A stretch of 64,000 nucleotides of DNA from contig NZ_CP132359.1 in the NCBI RefSeq assembly GCF_030758975.1, positions 4,112,005-4,176,004 of the forward strand, in the 5' to 3' direction. This document shows, in pieces, positions 1-8,914 of this stretch (within the stretch, counting starts at the first letter, position 1; each line of letters opens with the position of its first letter). The stretch comes from Bosea beijingensis (GTDB lineage: Bacteria > Pseudomonadota > Alphaproteobacteria > Rhizobiales > Beijerinckiaceae). Both the position numbers and the translations under genes were made by a program. Below the pieces are notes generated by a model. The model was not told the origin of the DNA and did no database searches. It was given only the letters and a program-made list of their open reading frames with translations.

Positions 1-249
1 GGGAACAACGATGCGTCCGCCGGCCGTGAGCGCGCGACGAAAGGAATCGGAGAGGTCTTCATTGCTCCGCCCCTCGGCGACCCGTTGATGCAGGTCTGGT
101 GAAATGAAATCCAGCAGGCTCCGCCCCAGCGGAGCGGCCGGAAGAGCTGCGGAGGGACTCTGCCCCCAGGCGCTTGCAATGCCGCTCAGGCCTGACACAG
201 ACGCCGCTATTGATAGGCTCATCTGCTTGAGAAAGGTCCGACGCTGCAT
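1..249 (-). CDS. Tat-exported protein, pectate-lyase-like N-terminus (partial)
   Basis: Only the first 83 residues are inside the window; the reading frame stays open to the left edge. The protein starts MQRRTFLKQM and continues with a hydrophobic stretch and an Ala-rich cleavage region, which is a twin-arginine (Tat) signal peptide. The mature part ends with ALTAGGRIVVP, which resembles the start of the pectate-lyase-3/right-handed beta-helix fold, where an AGG(R)xxVP motif precedes the first coil. A secreted polysaccharide-active enzyme or tail-spike-like protein is therefore plausible but not proven. It lies downstream of the type I secretion operon on the same strand, separated from it by a strong hairpin, so it is probably transcribed separately. 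Confidence 0.6.
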   Translation of the reverse strand, partial: MQRRTFLKQMSLSIAASVSGLSGIASAWGQSPSAALPAAPLGRSLLDFISPDLHQRVAEGRSNEDLSDSFRRALTAGGRIVVP

Positions 250-276
250 GGCCGTCTCCAGTCTGAACTCAAAAGC

Positions 277-302
277 AAGCGCCCGAAATCATTCGGGCGC
301 TT
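277..302 (-). terminator. Rho-independent-type hairpin after the giant secreted protein gene
   Basis: An 11-bp perfect inverted repeat (AAGCGCCCGAA / TTCGGGCGCTT) with a 4-nt loop lies about 50 bp past the stop codon of the giant secreted protein gene. On the minus strand it is soon followed by a short T run (GCTTTT). It probably ends the type I secretion transcript. Confidence 0.7.
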
Positions 303-350
303 CTAGAGAGGTATCTGGTACGTCGATGCCAATTCTGTGGCCAGCACACT

Positions 351-3300
351 TCAATCAGGAATGGTGGTTACGGAGATGACACTACCGTTTGCCGCATACT
401 CGGTGCGTGTGGATGACCAGCTGTAGATGCCGGCCTGGTCGAGATCGGTGAACTGCCGTGTCCCATCGTCGCGAATAATGTCGATGTAGTCGATCCGCGC
501 GAGTGTATCGTAAACCGTGCGTGTCGAAGCGATCGCATTCGCATTGGCCTGGTCGAAATCAGTGAAGACCCGGGTCCCATCGTCGTTGAGCACGTCCACG
601 ATGTCGACCCGTCCCAGAGTGTCGTAGAGCGTGCGGGTGGAAGCATCGGCCCTCGCACCCGCTTGGTCGAAATCGGTGAAGACACGGGTTCCATCATCGT
701 TGCGGACATCGACATAGTCGATGCGGCTCAGATTGTCGTAGGCAGTCAGCGTCGAGGTGTCCACCCTGGCATTGGCTTGGTCGAAATCGGTGAATATCCG
801 CGTTGCGTTGTCGTTGCGCACGTCGACATAGTCCACCCGGCTCAGATTGTCGTAGGCAGTCAGCGTCGAGGTGTCCACCCTGGCATTGGCTTGGTCGAAA
901 TCGGTGAATATCCGCGTTGCGTTGTCGTTGCGCACGTCGACATAGTCCACCCGGCTCAGATTGTCGTAGGCAGTCAGCGTCGAGGTGTCCACCCTGGCAT
1001 TGGCTTGGTCGAAATCGGTGAATATCCGCGTTGCGTTGTCGTTGCGCACGTCGACATAGTCCACCCGGCTCAGATTGTCGTAGGCAGTCAGCGTCGAGGT
1101 GTCCACCCTGGCATTGGCTTGGTCGAAATCGGTGAATATCCGCGTTGCGTTGTCGTTGCGCACGTCGACATAGTCCACCCGGCTCAGATTGTCGTAGGCA
1201 GTCAGCGTCGAGGTGTCCACCCTGGCATTGGCTTGGTCGAAATCGGTGAATATCCGCGTTGCGTTGTCGTTGCGCACGTCGACATAGTCCACCCGGCTCA
1301 GATTGTCATAAGCCGTCAGCGTGGAGATATCGGTGCGCGTGCTCCCCTGGTCGAAATCGGTATAGATTCGGGTACCGTTATCGTTGCGAACGTCAACTAT
1401 GTCGGTGCGCCCGAGACTATCATAGATCGTCTGCGTGGAGGTGTCGGTGCGCGCATTCCCTTGGTCGAAATCGGTGAAAACGCGGGTTCCGTCGTCGTTG
1501 AACACGTCGACCGTATCGAGTCGCTGCAGGGCGTCGTAGACCCGCGTGTCGGTGAGCCAGGCATTGGCATTAGCGAGATCGAAGGCTTTCGTGGTCACGT
1601 TCGCATAGTTCGATGCGAAGTCGGTCGCAAGGCTGGCCGGCTCCGATCCGAATACGGTCGTCAGAACACCGTTGCCCTTGACCAGGATTTCCGCGTTGCC
1701 GCCCGAGACCGCAATGGTCAACAGCCTGTCGCTTCCCGACAGCGCAGCCGTAACGGAGGCAGAATTGACCGCGCCGAAGCGCACCGTCTCGCCTGCCGCG
1801 TAATCATTGATCGTATCGCGTACACCGGACTGAAGATCGGCCGACGCAAAGTAGTAGAGGTCCGTGCCGGCGTTGCCGGTCAGAGTATCCGCGCCGATGC
1901 CGCCGCGCAGAGCGTCGCCGCCCGCCCCGCCGATAAGCGTGTCGCTTCCGCCGCGGCCGTCGAGCACCATCGCCAGGGACGACTGGGATGCGTCGAACGC
2001 ATCACCGTTCGACGTTCCCAAAACTGCATCGACCCCGACAGTCAGGCCGCCCGGGCCGCCCTGGAAACCGCCGAAGACGCGCGCGAAATTCGCGGCTCCG
2101 TTGAACATGAAGCTGGCACCGATGGTGGATGCTGCGCCGAAATCCAGCGTAGCGAGGCCGCCTGTCGTGCCGGAATTCAGCGCCGACAGGCCAAAGCTCG
2201 AGCCTCCACTCAACACCCCCAAATAGTAGCTGAAATCGGCATGCTGGCCGTTTAGAGCAACCGTGCTTGAAGCAAAATTAGCGGGATCTAAGCCGACGAA
2301 TTTGCCGGTCCCGCTGGTGATGAGGGTCCGGGTTTCCCCTGCTGAGAACTTATACCCACCGAGAACGTTCAGGTCGAAATCAGTCGCGCCGAGAAAGGCA
2401 TTGCCCGTATTGCCGGTCGAGCTTTGCACGACAATCTGGTCGTTTCCGGTACTTGTGATGTCAAAACGTGCGTTTGCACCTTCCTGGACGCCCAGATTGC
2501 CACTTACGGTCAGCTTTTGCACGGCACCGGCCGCGTCGCCGATTGCCCCGTCGTCGGCAACAATCAGCCATCTGTCCGGCTGCATCGACAGCGTGCCGCC
2601 ATCGCCCGACAAGCGGCCGCCTGAGCCGATACGCGCCCCGCCATCAGCGACGACCGTACCGCCGTTCTCTATGATCAGGCGTCCATTTCCGCCGGAATTG
2701 TTGGTTTCGAAGGTATTTCGTCCAACCATCACGAAGCTGGCGCCCTCTACTCGGGACCCAGAGCCATTGACAAGCAAGGTCGCTACGCCGGACCCGGCTA
2801 GGCCGCTCCCAACGGCGACATAGGTCCCGCCCGCCGCGTCGTCATCGAGATCAGCGACGCTGCCCGACCGCACTTCCATCGTGGCGGTTCCGGCGCCATT
2901 GCCAAGGCGCAGACCGTTGGAACCGCTGCCATCGATCATCTCGAACTTGGCACCGTTCGTCAGGATGAGGGAGCCCGAGCCCGCGGAGTTCGCCGCGACA
3001 TTACCGGGTCGGGCAGAATCGAACTGGAAGCCGATATTCATAATTGCGCCGACGGCGCCCTGCATCCGGAGCGTTCCGCCATCGATGTTCAGGGTACCTG
3101 TACCGCCGAACTGGCCGATATTGGCGACCGCGTAACTACCGGAGTTGTCACCTTGAAAGACAACCGTGCTTGTCGCTCCTTGGATATTGAGCGTGCCGAT
3201 GCCGCCCGTGCTGTTGGCCGCGTTATTGGTCGTGCCAAGCCAAAGTGTTGAGCCAAGGTCGCCCTGCATCGTCACCGTGGATCCCGAACTCACGGTCGCT

Positions 3301-4316
3301 GATCCTTCGGCGCCGGTTCCGCGGCCTACACCGAAATTGGCAAAGTCCTTCGTGTCTAGCGTCAAGGTCGATCCGGACATCGACAATGTGCCCTTAGACG
3401 TCGCGCCGCTGATCGAACTGCGTCCTACGTGAACTCCGGACGATTCCGCCGAATTATTGAGCGTGAGCGACGAACCATTTAGCGTCATCAGCCCGGTGCC
3501 GCCGTCCCGGCCAACATTGATGGACGCGTACGAGCCGGGTGTATCAGGCAGGCTGCTATCCCCAGACAGCGTCATCGTCGCTGCCGTGAGCGATAGTGTT
3601 CCGTCACCGCCGATCTCACGGCCGACGTTAACGTATGCTCCGTAATCTTCTCCCGGCACCGCAGCAGCACCGCCGCCGGTAATCGTTGCCGAGGAGGCGT
3701 TGAGGGTCATGGTACCCTTGCTGCCGCGCCCGATGTGAATGCCCACATCAGCAGTTGCAATGGTTGCGGACAGATCCAGCGTCGAGCCGTTGACAAAGTT
3801 TGCCGTGCCGGTACCGCCACCCCGGCCAACGGTCATGATGGTGCCGGTTCCGGCAAGCACGACATGGCCATTATCGACTGTCAGGGAGCCATTGCCGCCG
3901 GGATCGCGGCCGACATTCATACCTTCATTCCCGACGCCGCCAGCATAGTCGTAGGCCGTGCCCACAGGATCGATGACCCGAAGCGTAGCCCCCGACGTGA
4001 TCGAAACATTGCCGGTTCCGCCCCGTCCGATTTGAACACTGGCGCCGCCGTCGGGGCGCCCGGCGCTCACGACCTCCAAGACGGAACCCGTGCCGCTGAC
4101 CGTCACCGTGCCGTTGCCGGCTGGGGCGCCTCCGCCCGCCGAGGGGCGGCCTATCCAAAGTCGAGCTTCCGCCGAGGCCGAGCCTGCACCTGCCGCCGTG
4201 ATGGATTTGACGCTGCCGCCGTCGACGGTGAGGGAGCCTGTACCGGTGTTGCCGACCCAGAGATCGCCGTCGGTGGCGATTGTGTCGACGACGTCGCCAG
4301 ATTGGGTAACCGCCAT
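351..4316 (-). CDS. Giant type I-secreted RTX-like protein with beta-helix repeats and ten 38-aa C-terminal repeats
   Basis: A 1321-residue protein. The start is placed at the second ATG of an ATGATG pair, 5 nt after GGAGG (4322-4326); an in-frame extension to 4493 lacks a ribosome site. Residues of roughly 20-650 are Gly/Ser/Thr-rich imperfect units carrying VGRxxGGTG and GSTLxL motifs, as in passenger-type beta-helix proteins. Residues of roughly 784-815 carry RTX calcium-binding nonapeptides (GGSDTLIGGAGGD, GGIGADTLTG). Residues of roughly 925-1305 are ten tandem 38-residue units of the form YDxLxRxDxVDVxNDxGTRxFTDFDQ, distantly like RHS/YD repeats. There is no Sec signal, as expected for a type I substrate, and its ABC and HlyD partners lie just upstream. 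A role as adhesin or surface-layer matrix protein is inferred. The native C-terminal secretion signal would be the short tail after the last repeat. Confidence 0.85.
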   Translation of the reverse strand: MAVTQSGDVVDTIATDGDLWVGNTGTGSLTVDGGSVKSITAAGAGSASAEARLWIGRPSAGGGAPAGNGTVTVSGTGSVLEVVSAGRPDGGASVQIGRGGTGNVSITSGATLRVIDPVGTAYDYAGGVGNEGMNVGRDPGGNGSLTVDNGHVVLAGTGTIMTVGRGGGTGTANFVNGSTLDLSATIATADVGIHIGRGSKGTMTLNASSATITGGGAAAVPGEDYGAYVNVGREIGGDGTLSLTAATMTLSGDSSLPDTPGSYASINVGRDGGTGLMTLNGSSLTLNNSAESSGVHVGRSSISGATSKGTLSMSGSTLTLDTKDFANFGVGRGTGAEGSATVSSGSTVTMQGDLGSTLWLGTTNNAANSTGGIGTLNIQGATSTVVFQGDNSGSYAVANIGQFGGTGTLNIDGGTLRMQGAVGAIMNIGFQFDSARPGNVAANSAGSGSLILTNGAKFEMIDGSGSNGLRLGNGAGTATMEVRSGSVADLDDDAAGGTYVAVGSGLAGSGVATLLVNGSGSRVEGASFVMVGRNTFETNNSGGNGRLIIENGGTVVADGGARIGSGGRLSGDGGTLSMQPDRWLIVADDGAIGDAAGAVQKLTVSGNLGVQEGANARFDITSTGNDQIVVQSSTGNTGNAFLGATDFDLNVLGGYKFSAGETRTLITSGTGKFVGLDPANFASSTVALNGQHADFSYYLGVLSGGSSFGLSALNSGTTGGLATLDFGAASTIGASFMFNGAANFARVFGGFQGGPGGLTVGVDAVLGTSNGDAFDASQSSLAMVLDGRGGSDTLIGGAGGDALRGGIGADTLTGNAGTDLYYFASADLQSGVRDTINDYAAGETVRFGAVNSASVTAALSGSDRLLTIAVSGGNAEILVKGNGVLTTVFGSEPASLATDFASNYANVTTKAFDLANANAWLTDTRVYDALQRLDTVDVFNDDGTRVFTDFDQGNARTDTSTQTIYDSLGRTDIVDVRNDNGTRIYTDFDQGSTRTDISTLTAYDNLSRVDYVDVRNDNATRIFTDFDQANARVDTSTLTAYDNLSRVDYVDVRNDNATRIFTDFDQANARVDTSTLTAYDNLSRVDYVDVRNDNATRIFTDFDQANARVDTSTLTAYDNLSRVDYVDVRNDNATRIFTDFDQANARVDTSTLTAYDNLSRVDYVDVRNDNATRIFTDFDQANARVDTSTLTAYDNLSRIDYVDVRNDDGTRVFTDFDQAGARADASTRTLYDTLGRVDIVDVLNDDGTRVFTDFDQANANAIASTRTVYDTLARIDYIDIIRDDGTRQFTDLDQAGIYSWSSTRTEYAANGSVISVTTIPD
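724..1306. repeat. Five identical tandem 114-bp coding repeats
   Basis: A 114-bp unit recurs with starts at 781, 895, 1009, 1123 and 1237. The copies are identical base for base as read, and the identity runs from about 724 to about 1306, where the next unit diverges. Each unit encodes one 38-residue repeat of the giant secreted protein. Flanking repeats of the same protein have the same length but clearly diverged DNA, so this block was amplified or homogenised recently and could change copy number by slippage or recombination. Confidence 0.95.
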
Positions 4317-4648
4317 CATTTCCTCCCGCGCCCCTATAGGCGCCTCGACTATTGTTTGTTCCGTTGCGGAATTCCGTAGAAAACCGCCATGGTTCAGAAG
4401 GTTTATTGGTAGCGATTTTTGTCTGACGAAACCTATGGTTAAGCAAGTCCCATTTGGGGGGGGCGGTGCGCGCATTGTTGTGCGGCAGCGCACGGCTTTC
4501 TCGAGGTCGGATTTTTATCAAGTTATTCTTGGGAGATGTGTAGTGAAAATTCCCAAGAATTGAGAAAAGATCAAATAATGCAAATCTGAATAAAATAAAT
4601 TATTAGTATAAGTTTCTATAAAAAATTATCAAAATAAAAGATCAAATT
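4317..4648. other. AT-rich intergenic region upstream of the giant protein gene
   Basis: These 332 bp separate the HlyD-like gene from its probable substrate gene. The half nearest the HlyD gene (about 4540-4648) is strikingly A+T-rich compared with the surroundings. It also holds a 10-bp perfect inverted repeat, listed separately. The segment probably contains a promoter or a 5' leader for the substrate gene; no open frame in it looks real. Confidence 0.5.
4525..4560. promoter_or_regulatory. 10-bp inverted repeat in the AT-rich leader (ATTCTTGGGA-N16-TCCCAAGAAT)
   Basis: The arms ATTCTTGGGA (4525-4534) and TCCCAAGAAT (4551-4560) are exactly complementary, with a 16-nt spacer. The location, after the HlyD gene and before the substrate gene, fits either a partial terminator that sets the ratio of secretion machinery to substrate, or an operator. 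There is no clear T run on the minus strand, so the role is undecided. Confidence 0.4.
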
Positions 4649-5965
4649 CTATCGCTCACGAAATGCTTTGTTGAATTGTTCCTTCAGCGGCTTGGCGATA
4701 AATTCGAGTGGAGTTCTATTTTCTGTAGTAATAAAAACGTCGGCTGTCATGCCGGGGCTCAGGCGTTGCCCGCCAAATTTATCGAGTTGACTGGGCGGTA
4801 CGACGATTCGCACGATATAGAACGAGGGGCCGTTGATCTGATCTCGGCTTGTGTCGGCAGATACATGGCTGACTGTGCCGGTTAATTCTGGCGTAATGCG
4901 CTGATTAAAGGCATGCAGCTTGATTTGAGCTGCGCCACCCGGTCGGACTTGGTCGATGTCGGCGGGAGTGACGCGAGCCTCGATCTGAAGCGGTTCGTTG
5001 TCGGGGACGATGAGCATCGCGGGTTCGGCAGGGCTGATCACACCGCCCACGGTATGAACGGCGAGTTGATGGACGACGCCAGCGGTGCTGGCCCGGATGT
5101 CGACCCGCTTGAGTTGGTCTTCAGCGGCGATGCGTCGCTCGGTCAGTTCCGCTATCTTTGCTTGTGTTTCACGAAGGTCTTTCAGGACTTCCTCACGGAA
5201 GCTGTCTTCGATCTGGAAGATTTGAAGGCGTATTTCAGCGATCTTGCCGCGCGATTGTGCTAGCGCCGCTATGATTTGCCCCTTCTGACCGGCAATGTTA
5301 ACTGCTTCGCGTTCAAGCGCGATCTTTCGGGCCAGAGACACCAGGTTTTTTGTGTATAATTCGCGCGCGGCAACCAGTTCCTGCGCTACCAGAACGATCT
5401 GTTCGTCCCGTGACGTCAATTGGGCCTGTAGTCCCTCGATTTCATTCTCGAACTGAATGATGCGTTGCTCGAGTTGGGCCCTCTGTCCGTCACGAGCTGT
5501 GCGGCGCGCGGTGAACAGCTTCTGTTCGGCAGTGAACAGGCTGGCAATGCCTGCTTCTTTCGTGCGATCGGCGAATTCGGGAGCGTGCGAGACCGTGGAT
5601 TGCTCGTCGGCCTCTGCGATGAGACGCTGGCGTCGCGCGAAAAGCTCATCAAGTTGCCGAGTTACGACGTGGAGCCCGACGCGAGCAAGTGTTCCATCAA
5701 GTCTGATGACGATCTGGTTTTCCTGAACGTGATCGCCTTCCTTGACTAGCAACGCTGCAACGACCCCGCCTGTAGGGTGTTGTATCTTTTTCGTGTTGCC
5801 TTCGACCACGAACTGTCCTGAGGCGATGACCGCTCCCGAAATACCGGTTGTGCAGGCCCAGGTGCCTACGATCCCGAAAAAGGCGAGAACGCTCGTAGCG
5901 CCGATCAAGCGCAGTTTGCTGAGAGATCGATCAAACTCGGACGGTGCGATGGTCGTTGCCGTCAT
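4649..5965 (-). CDS. HlyD-family type I secretion periplasmic adaptor
   Basis: A 438-residue membrane fusion protein. It has one N-terminal transmembrane segment (roughly residues 22-45), then a biotinyl-lipoyl-like segment around VEGNTKKIQHPTGGVVAALLV. A long alpha-helical coiled-coil region carries many Glu/Gln/Arg, and a second lipoyl half and beta-barrel end in the family-typical SPGMTADVFI. It would connect the inner-membrane ABC ATPase to an outer-membrane TolC-type channel, which is not encoded in this window. Its start overlaps the stop of the ABC gene by 4 bp, so translation is probably coupled. The strand order ABC, HlyD, substrate matches PrtD/PrtE-type operons. Confidence 0.93.
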   Translation of the reverse strand: MTATTIAPSEFDRSLSKLRLIGATSVLAFFGIVGTWACTTGISGAVIASGQFVVEGNTKKIQHPTGGVVAALLVKEGDHVQENQIVIRLDGTLARVGLHVVTRQLDELFARRQRLIAEADEQSTVSHAPEFADRTKEAGIASLFTAEQKLFTARRTARDGQRAQLEQRIIQFENEIEGLQAQLTSRDEQIVLVAQELVAARELYTKNLVSLARKIALEREAVNIAGQKGQIIAALAQSRGKIAEIRLQIFQIEDSFREEVLKDLRETQAKIAELTERRIAAEDQLKRVDIRASTAGVVHQLAVHTVGGVISPAEPAMLIVPDNEPLQIEARVTPADIDQVRPGGAAQIKLHAFNQRITPELTGTVSHVSADTSRDQINGPSFYIVRIVVPPSQLDKFGGQRLSPGMTADVFITTENRTPLEFIAKPLKEQFNKAFRER

Positions 5966-7695
5966 GAGACCAGGCTTTGACGCTGAGCGCCCGGAGCGGT
6001 GGTCTGCTGGATGACATTCTTGAGAATCTGGTCGCGCGGGCCGATCGCTTGCAACCGCCCGTCCGCCAGAATCGCGATTTGGTCGACGCCGGCTATGGCA
6101 GCAGGGCGGTGGGTTATGATCACGACGATGCCGCCGCGCGCGCGAATACCCTTGATCGCGAAATTCAAAGCTTCATCACCGGCGTGATCGAGATTCGAGT
6201 TTGGTTCGTCGAGGACGACGAGAAACGGCATGCCATAGAGGGCTCTTGCAAGGCCGATCCGCTGGCGCTGCCCTCCCGACAGGGAAGCTCCCTCTTCGCC
6301 AATTCGCGTATCGTAGCCGTTGTCGAGCTTCACGATCATGCCGTGTGCTCCTGCGGCCTTGGCTGCTGCAACGATGGCTTCATCATTCGCGTCTGGGCTG
6401 AAGCGGGCAATGTTCTCTGCAACCGTGCCGTCGAGCAACTCGATATCCTGGGGCAAATAGCCGATGTGGCGCCCCAGATTCGCGGCTTCCCATTGATGGA
6501 GTGCGGCTCCGTCGAGGCGAACCTCTCCGTGAAGAGGAGGCCAGGCGCCAACGAGGGCCCGTGCGAGTGTCGACTTGCCCGAGCCGCTCGGACCGATGAC
6601 GCCAAGTCCAGCGCCAGCTTGTAATCGAAATGAAATGCCGTTCAGGATGGTGTTCTGTCGTCCGGGAGCTCTGACGGCCAGATTCTCGATCTCGATTCCC
6701 TGTTCTGGCGGGGGCAAGGTTGTTTGCGGGCCGGGTCCGAATGAATTCTCACCGAATAGGCGCGCGAGGCGGGTATAGCCTTGCCGGGCGGTGACGAAGC
6801 CGCGCCAATTCGCAACTGCAGTCTCTATGGGGGCCAGGGCGCGAGAAGTCATGATCGAGGCTGCGATCATCGCTCCGCCGGAGGCGTCGCCTTTGATCAC
6901 GAGATAGGCGCCGAGCCCCAGGACGGTCGACTGTAAGGCTAGGCGAAATATCTTGGCGAATGAACTGATGCCGCTCACTGCATCGGCGCCGCGAATAAGA
7001 TTGCGAAGATGCCGGGCGTTGGCCCGTTGCCAGTTTCCGTCAAAGGCGGCACCCATTCCCATGGCGGCCAAGATTTCGGCGTTTCGTCGGCTGGCATCGG
7101 CGATGCTGCGCCGAAGGCTGCCGCTTTCCATCAGGTCCTTGCCGTTCTTTCGCGTAGCCCATTCGCTGAGCGCGGTGATGAGTATGATCACGCCTCCGCC
7201 CGCAACGGCGAGCCATCCGAGCCACGGATGAAGCAGAAAGCAGCCGATGAAGAAGAGGGGCATCCAAGGTAGATCGAACAGGGCCGTCGGGCCGATCGAG
7301 GCGAGGAAGCTTCGGATCGCATCAACGTCGCGCAGCGGCTGCAAGGCATTGTCCGAACTGACGCCCATCAACGGCAGTTTCCTGGATGCGGTAAAGGCGA
7401 GGGGCGAGATGCGTTCATCGAAGCTCGCGCCTATTCGCGCGAGCATGCGGGCGCGGACGGCATCGAGGAGGCCTTGTAGAAGATAAGTGAACAACAATAG
7501 CAGGCTGATGCCAATCAGCGTTGGAACGCTGCGTGAACTGAGTACGCGATCATAAACCTGGAGCATGTAAATTGAGCCGGCCAGCATCGCTGCATTGATC
7601 AGGCCGGAAAACACCCCAACCACGGCCAGGGAGCCAAGGTACGGTCGAAGGCTTAGTGGAGAGGCGCCCCGCGGAGATTTAGAGGGTAGGCGCAT
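5962..7695 (-). CDS. PrtD-family type I secretion ABC transporter (ATPase plus permease)
   Basis: A 577-residue half transporter. The N-terminal part has several transmembrane segments starting near residue 22 (ABC transporter type 1 fold). The nucleotide-binding domain shows Walker A GPSGSGKST near residue 366, a Q-loop in GYLPQDIELL, the signature LSGGQRQR, Walker B VVLDEP, the D-loop NSNLD and an H-loop in ITHR. This pattern and length fit the PrtD/HasD group, which exports RTX proteins without an N-terminal C39 peptidase domain. No peptidase-like domain is present. It is first in the operon and probably powers export of the giant repeat protein downstream. Confidence 0.94.
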   Translation of the reverse strand: MRLPSKSPRGASPLSLRPYLGSLAVVGVFSGLINAAMLAGSIYMLQVYDRVLSSRSVPTLIGISLLLLFTYLLQGLLDAVRARMLARIGASFDERISPLAFTASRKLPLMGVSSDNALQPLRDVDAIRSFLASIGPTALFDLPWMPLFFIGCFLLHPWLGWLAVAGGGVIILITALSEWATRKNGKDLMESGSLRRSIADASRRNAEILAAMGMGAAFDGNWQRANARHLRNLIRGADAVSGISSFAKIFRLALQSTVLGLGAYLVIKGDASGGAMIAASIMTSRALAPIETAVANWRGFVTARQGYTRLARLFGENSFGPGPQTTLPPPEQGIEIENLAVRAPGRQNTILNGISFRLQAGAGLGVIGPSGSGKSTLARALVGAWPPLHGEVRLDGAALHQWEAANLGRHIGYLPQDIELLDGTVAENIARFSPDANDEAIVAAAKAAGAHGMIVKLDNGYDTRIGEEGASLSGGQRQRIGLARALYGMPFLVVLDEPNSNLDHAGDEALNFAIKGIRARGGIVVIITHRPAAIAGVDQIAILADGRLQAIGPRDQILKNVIQQTTAPGAQRQSLVS

Positions 7696-7860
7696 CAGTT
7701 GTTCTCAAAAATGCCGTAGGGGGCAGCGTCTCTTCACGCAAAGTGGGATCATGGAGATAGATTGCATTTTCGTCAACGATGGCTTCCGAGGTAAATAGCA
7801 AAATGTTCTAAAATGATATCGATAAGAGTATGCTCTGATTATAAAAAATTTATCCAATAT
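7696..7860 (-). promoter_or_regulatory. Probable promoter region of the type I secretion operon
   Basis: An A+T-rich stretch of about 165 bp lies between the capsule permease gene and the PrtD-like gene, both on the minus strand. It is much poorer in GC than the adjoining genes and contains no plausible coding frame. It is the only noncoding DNA upstream of the secretion operon, so the promoter should be here. No specific -35/-10 pair is claimed. Confidence 0.45.
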
Positions 7861-7882
7861 AAATCTAAGTAAAATTAGATTT
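7861..7882 (-). terminator. AT-rich hairpin at the end of the capsule permease gene
   Basis: The arms AAATCTAA (7861-7868) and TTAGATTT (7875-7882) form a perfect 8-bp stem with a 6-nt loop, touching the stop codon of the permease gene. On the minus strand an A/T-rich stretch with a run of T follows. It may act as a weak terminator or mRNA 3' end; the stem has little GC. Confidence 0.4.
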
Positions 7883-8697
7883 TAACGAAAAGTCAATATT
7901 TTTCTGGATGAATTTATACTTAAAATTCCCAAGAAAATGATAGAAAATGTCCAGATAGCCATATATTCAAAACTATAATACGTTGTGACGTCTTTTCCAA
8001 AAATGCCGGCCCGGATCAGCTCATACATATGGACCATGGGTATGAGGAGCGCCAGTTCTTGAGCTTGTTTCGGGAGCCAGGATACCATGAAAAAGCACCC
8101 CGAAAGCGGCATGAGGAGGTATTGGGTTGGCTGAATCAGGTTTTCGAGAACTTCCGATCGTTCTGAGAGGCCAGCGGTAATGCAGCCGAAACCGAAGGCG
8201 AAAGCGCTCATGATGAGCCATCCGGCAAGCAGCAACGAGGGTTCCGCGATCCAGTTCAGGCTCCCAACCGACAGCAGGATCAGATAGACGATGATCCCGG
8301 CCGCGCTGACTCCGGCGATCTCCGTCAAGGCTCGCGCGATCATGATGTCGAAGATCGTAATGCGGCGATGATAGAGCAAGCCGTAGTTTCCCGACATGAC
8401 ACGAACGGCGTTGGAAAGATGGCGCCACAGCGTCAGGGGCATGTAGCCGCTCAGGACAAACGCGGCCACGGAAACGCCGTACCCCCCACGGTGGAGAAAG
8501 ACCCATACCAGGATGACACCACCGACGAGAAAGATCGGCTCGACGACCAGCCATAGAAAGCCCAGGTTGCCTCGCCCATATTTCGCCATCACATTGCGAA
8601 TCATCAGCGCGGCGATGACTTGCAACTGCACGGACACTCTGGTCGTCAACGTTGGGTCGTGCACTGCGCGGGGCTTCGTCATCCGGCCAGGGATCAT
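7882..8697 (-). CDS. ABC-2 type polysaccharide export permease (KpsM/Wzm-like)
   Basis: A 271-residue integral membrane protein with about six hydrophobic segments and the ABC-2 arrangement of capsule or O-antigen permeases. An amphipathic N-terminal stretch contains RNVMAKYGRGNLGFLWLVVEP, close to the RDIKVRYKQTxLGxxWxxxxP region of this family. It would form the membrane channel with the KpsT-like ATPase encoded divergently at 10225-11007. Two start codons are possible (residue 1 at 8697, or Met6 at 8682), and neither has a strong ribosome site. The 217-bp gap to the divergent KpsE-like gene must hold both promoters. Export of a lipid-linked surface polysaccharide is inferred. Confidence 0.88.
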   Translation of the reverse strand: MIPGRMTKPRAVHDPTLTTRVSVQLQVIAALMIRNVMAKYGRGNLGFLWLVVEPIFLVGGVILVWVFLHRGGYGVSVAAFVLSGYMPLTLWRHLSNAVRVMSGNYGLLYHRRITIFDIMIARALTEIAGVSAAGIIVYLILLSVGSLNWIAEPSLLLAGWLIMSAFAFGFGCITAGLSERSEVLENLIQPTQYLLMPLSGCFFMVSWLPKQAQELALLIPMVHMYELIRAGIFGKDVTTYYSFEYMAIWTFSIIFLGILSINSSRKILTFR

Positions 8698-8914
8698 CAG
8701 CTTTGCGTTTGACCGAAGCCTCTTGTCAATCCTGGGACGTGTTGCAGCCGATCACGGCTCGACGATGGCTCCAGCTTCCGCGGAGGCCGCGGCTGGCTTT
8801 TCGTGCTCGCGAGCGCTGCCTGCTGGCTTGGGATAACATGACGGTCGTGCGGTGAATCTGGTATGAGTCCTTCGGACAGTTCAGATTTCAACTTCGCTAG
8901 GCGATGTCGGAGAT

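Noticed and set aside
724..1306. Tandem array considered as a CRISPR
   Set aside because: The unit is 114 bp with no unique spacers and encodes an in-frame protein repeat.
663..2255. Long plus-strand open frame opposite the giant protein gene with a regular repeated product
   Set aside because: It is the mirror of the tandem 114-bp repeats; the repeat makes any open frame recur. No ribosome site and no recognisable protein.
7922..7936. Second occurrence of AAAATTCCCAAGAA, similar to an arm of the inverted repeat at 4525-4560
   Set aside because: It is inside the permease coding sequence, has no partner arm, and is probably chance in AT-rich DNA.
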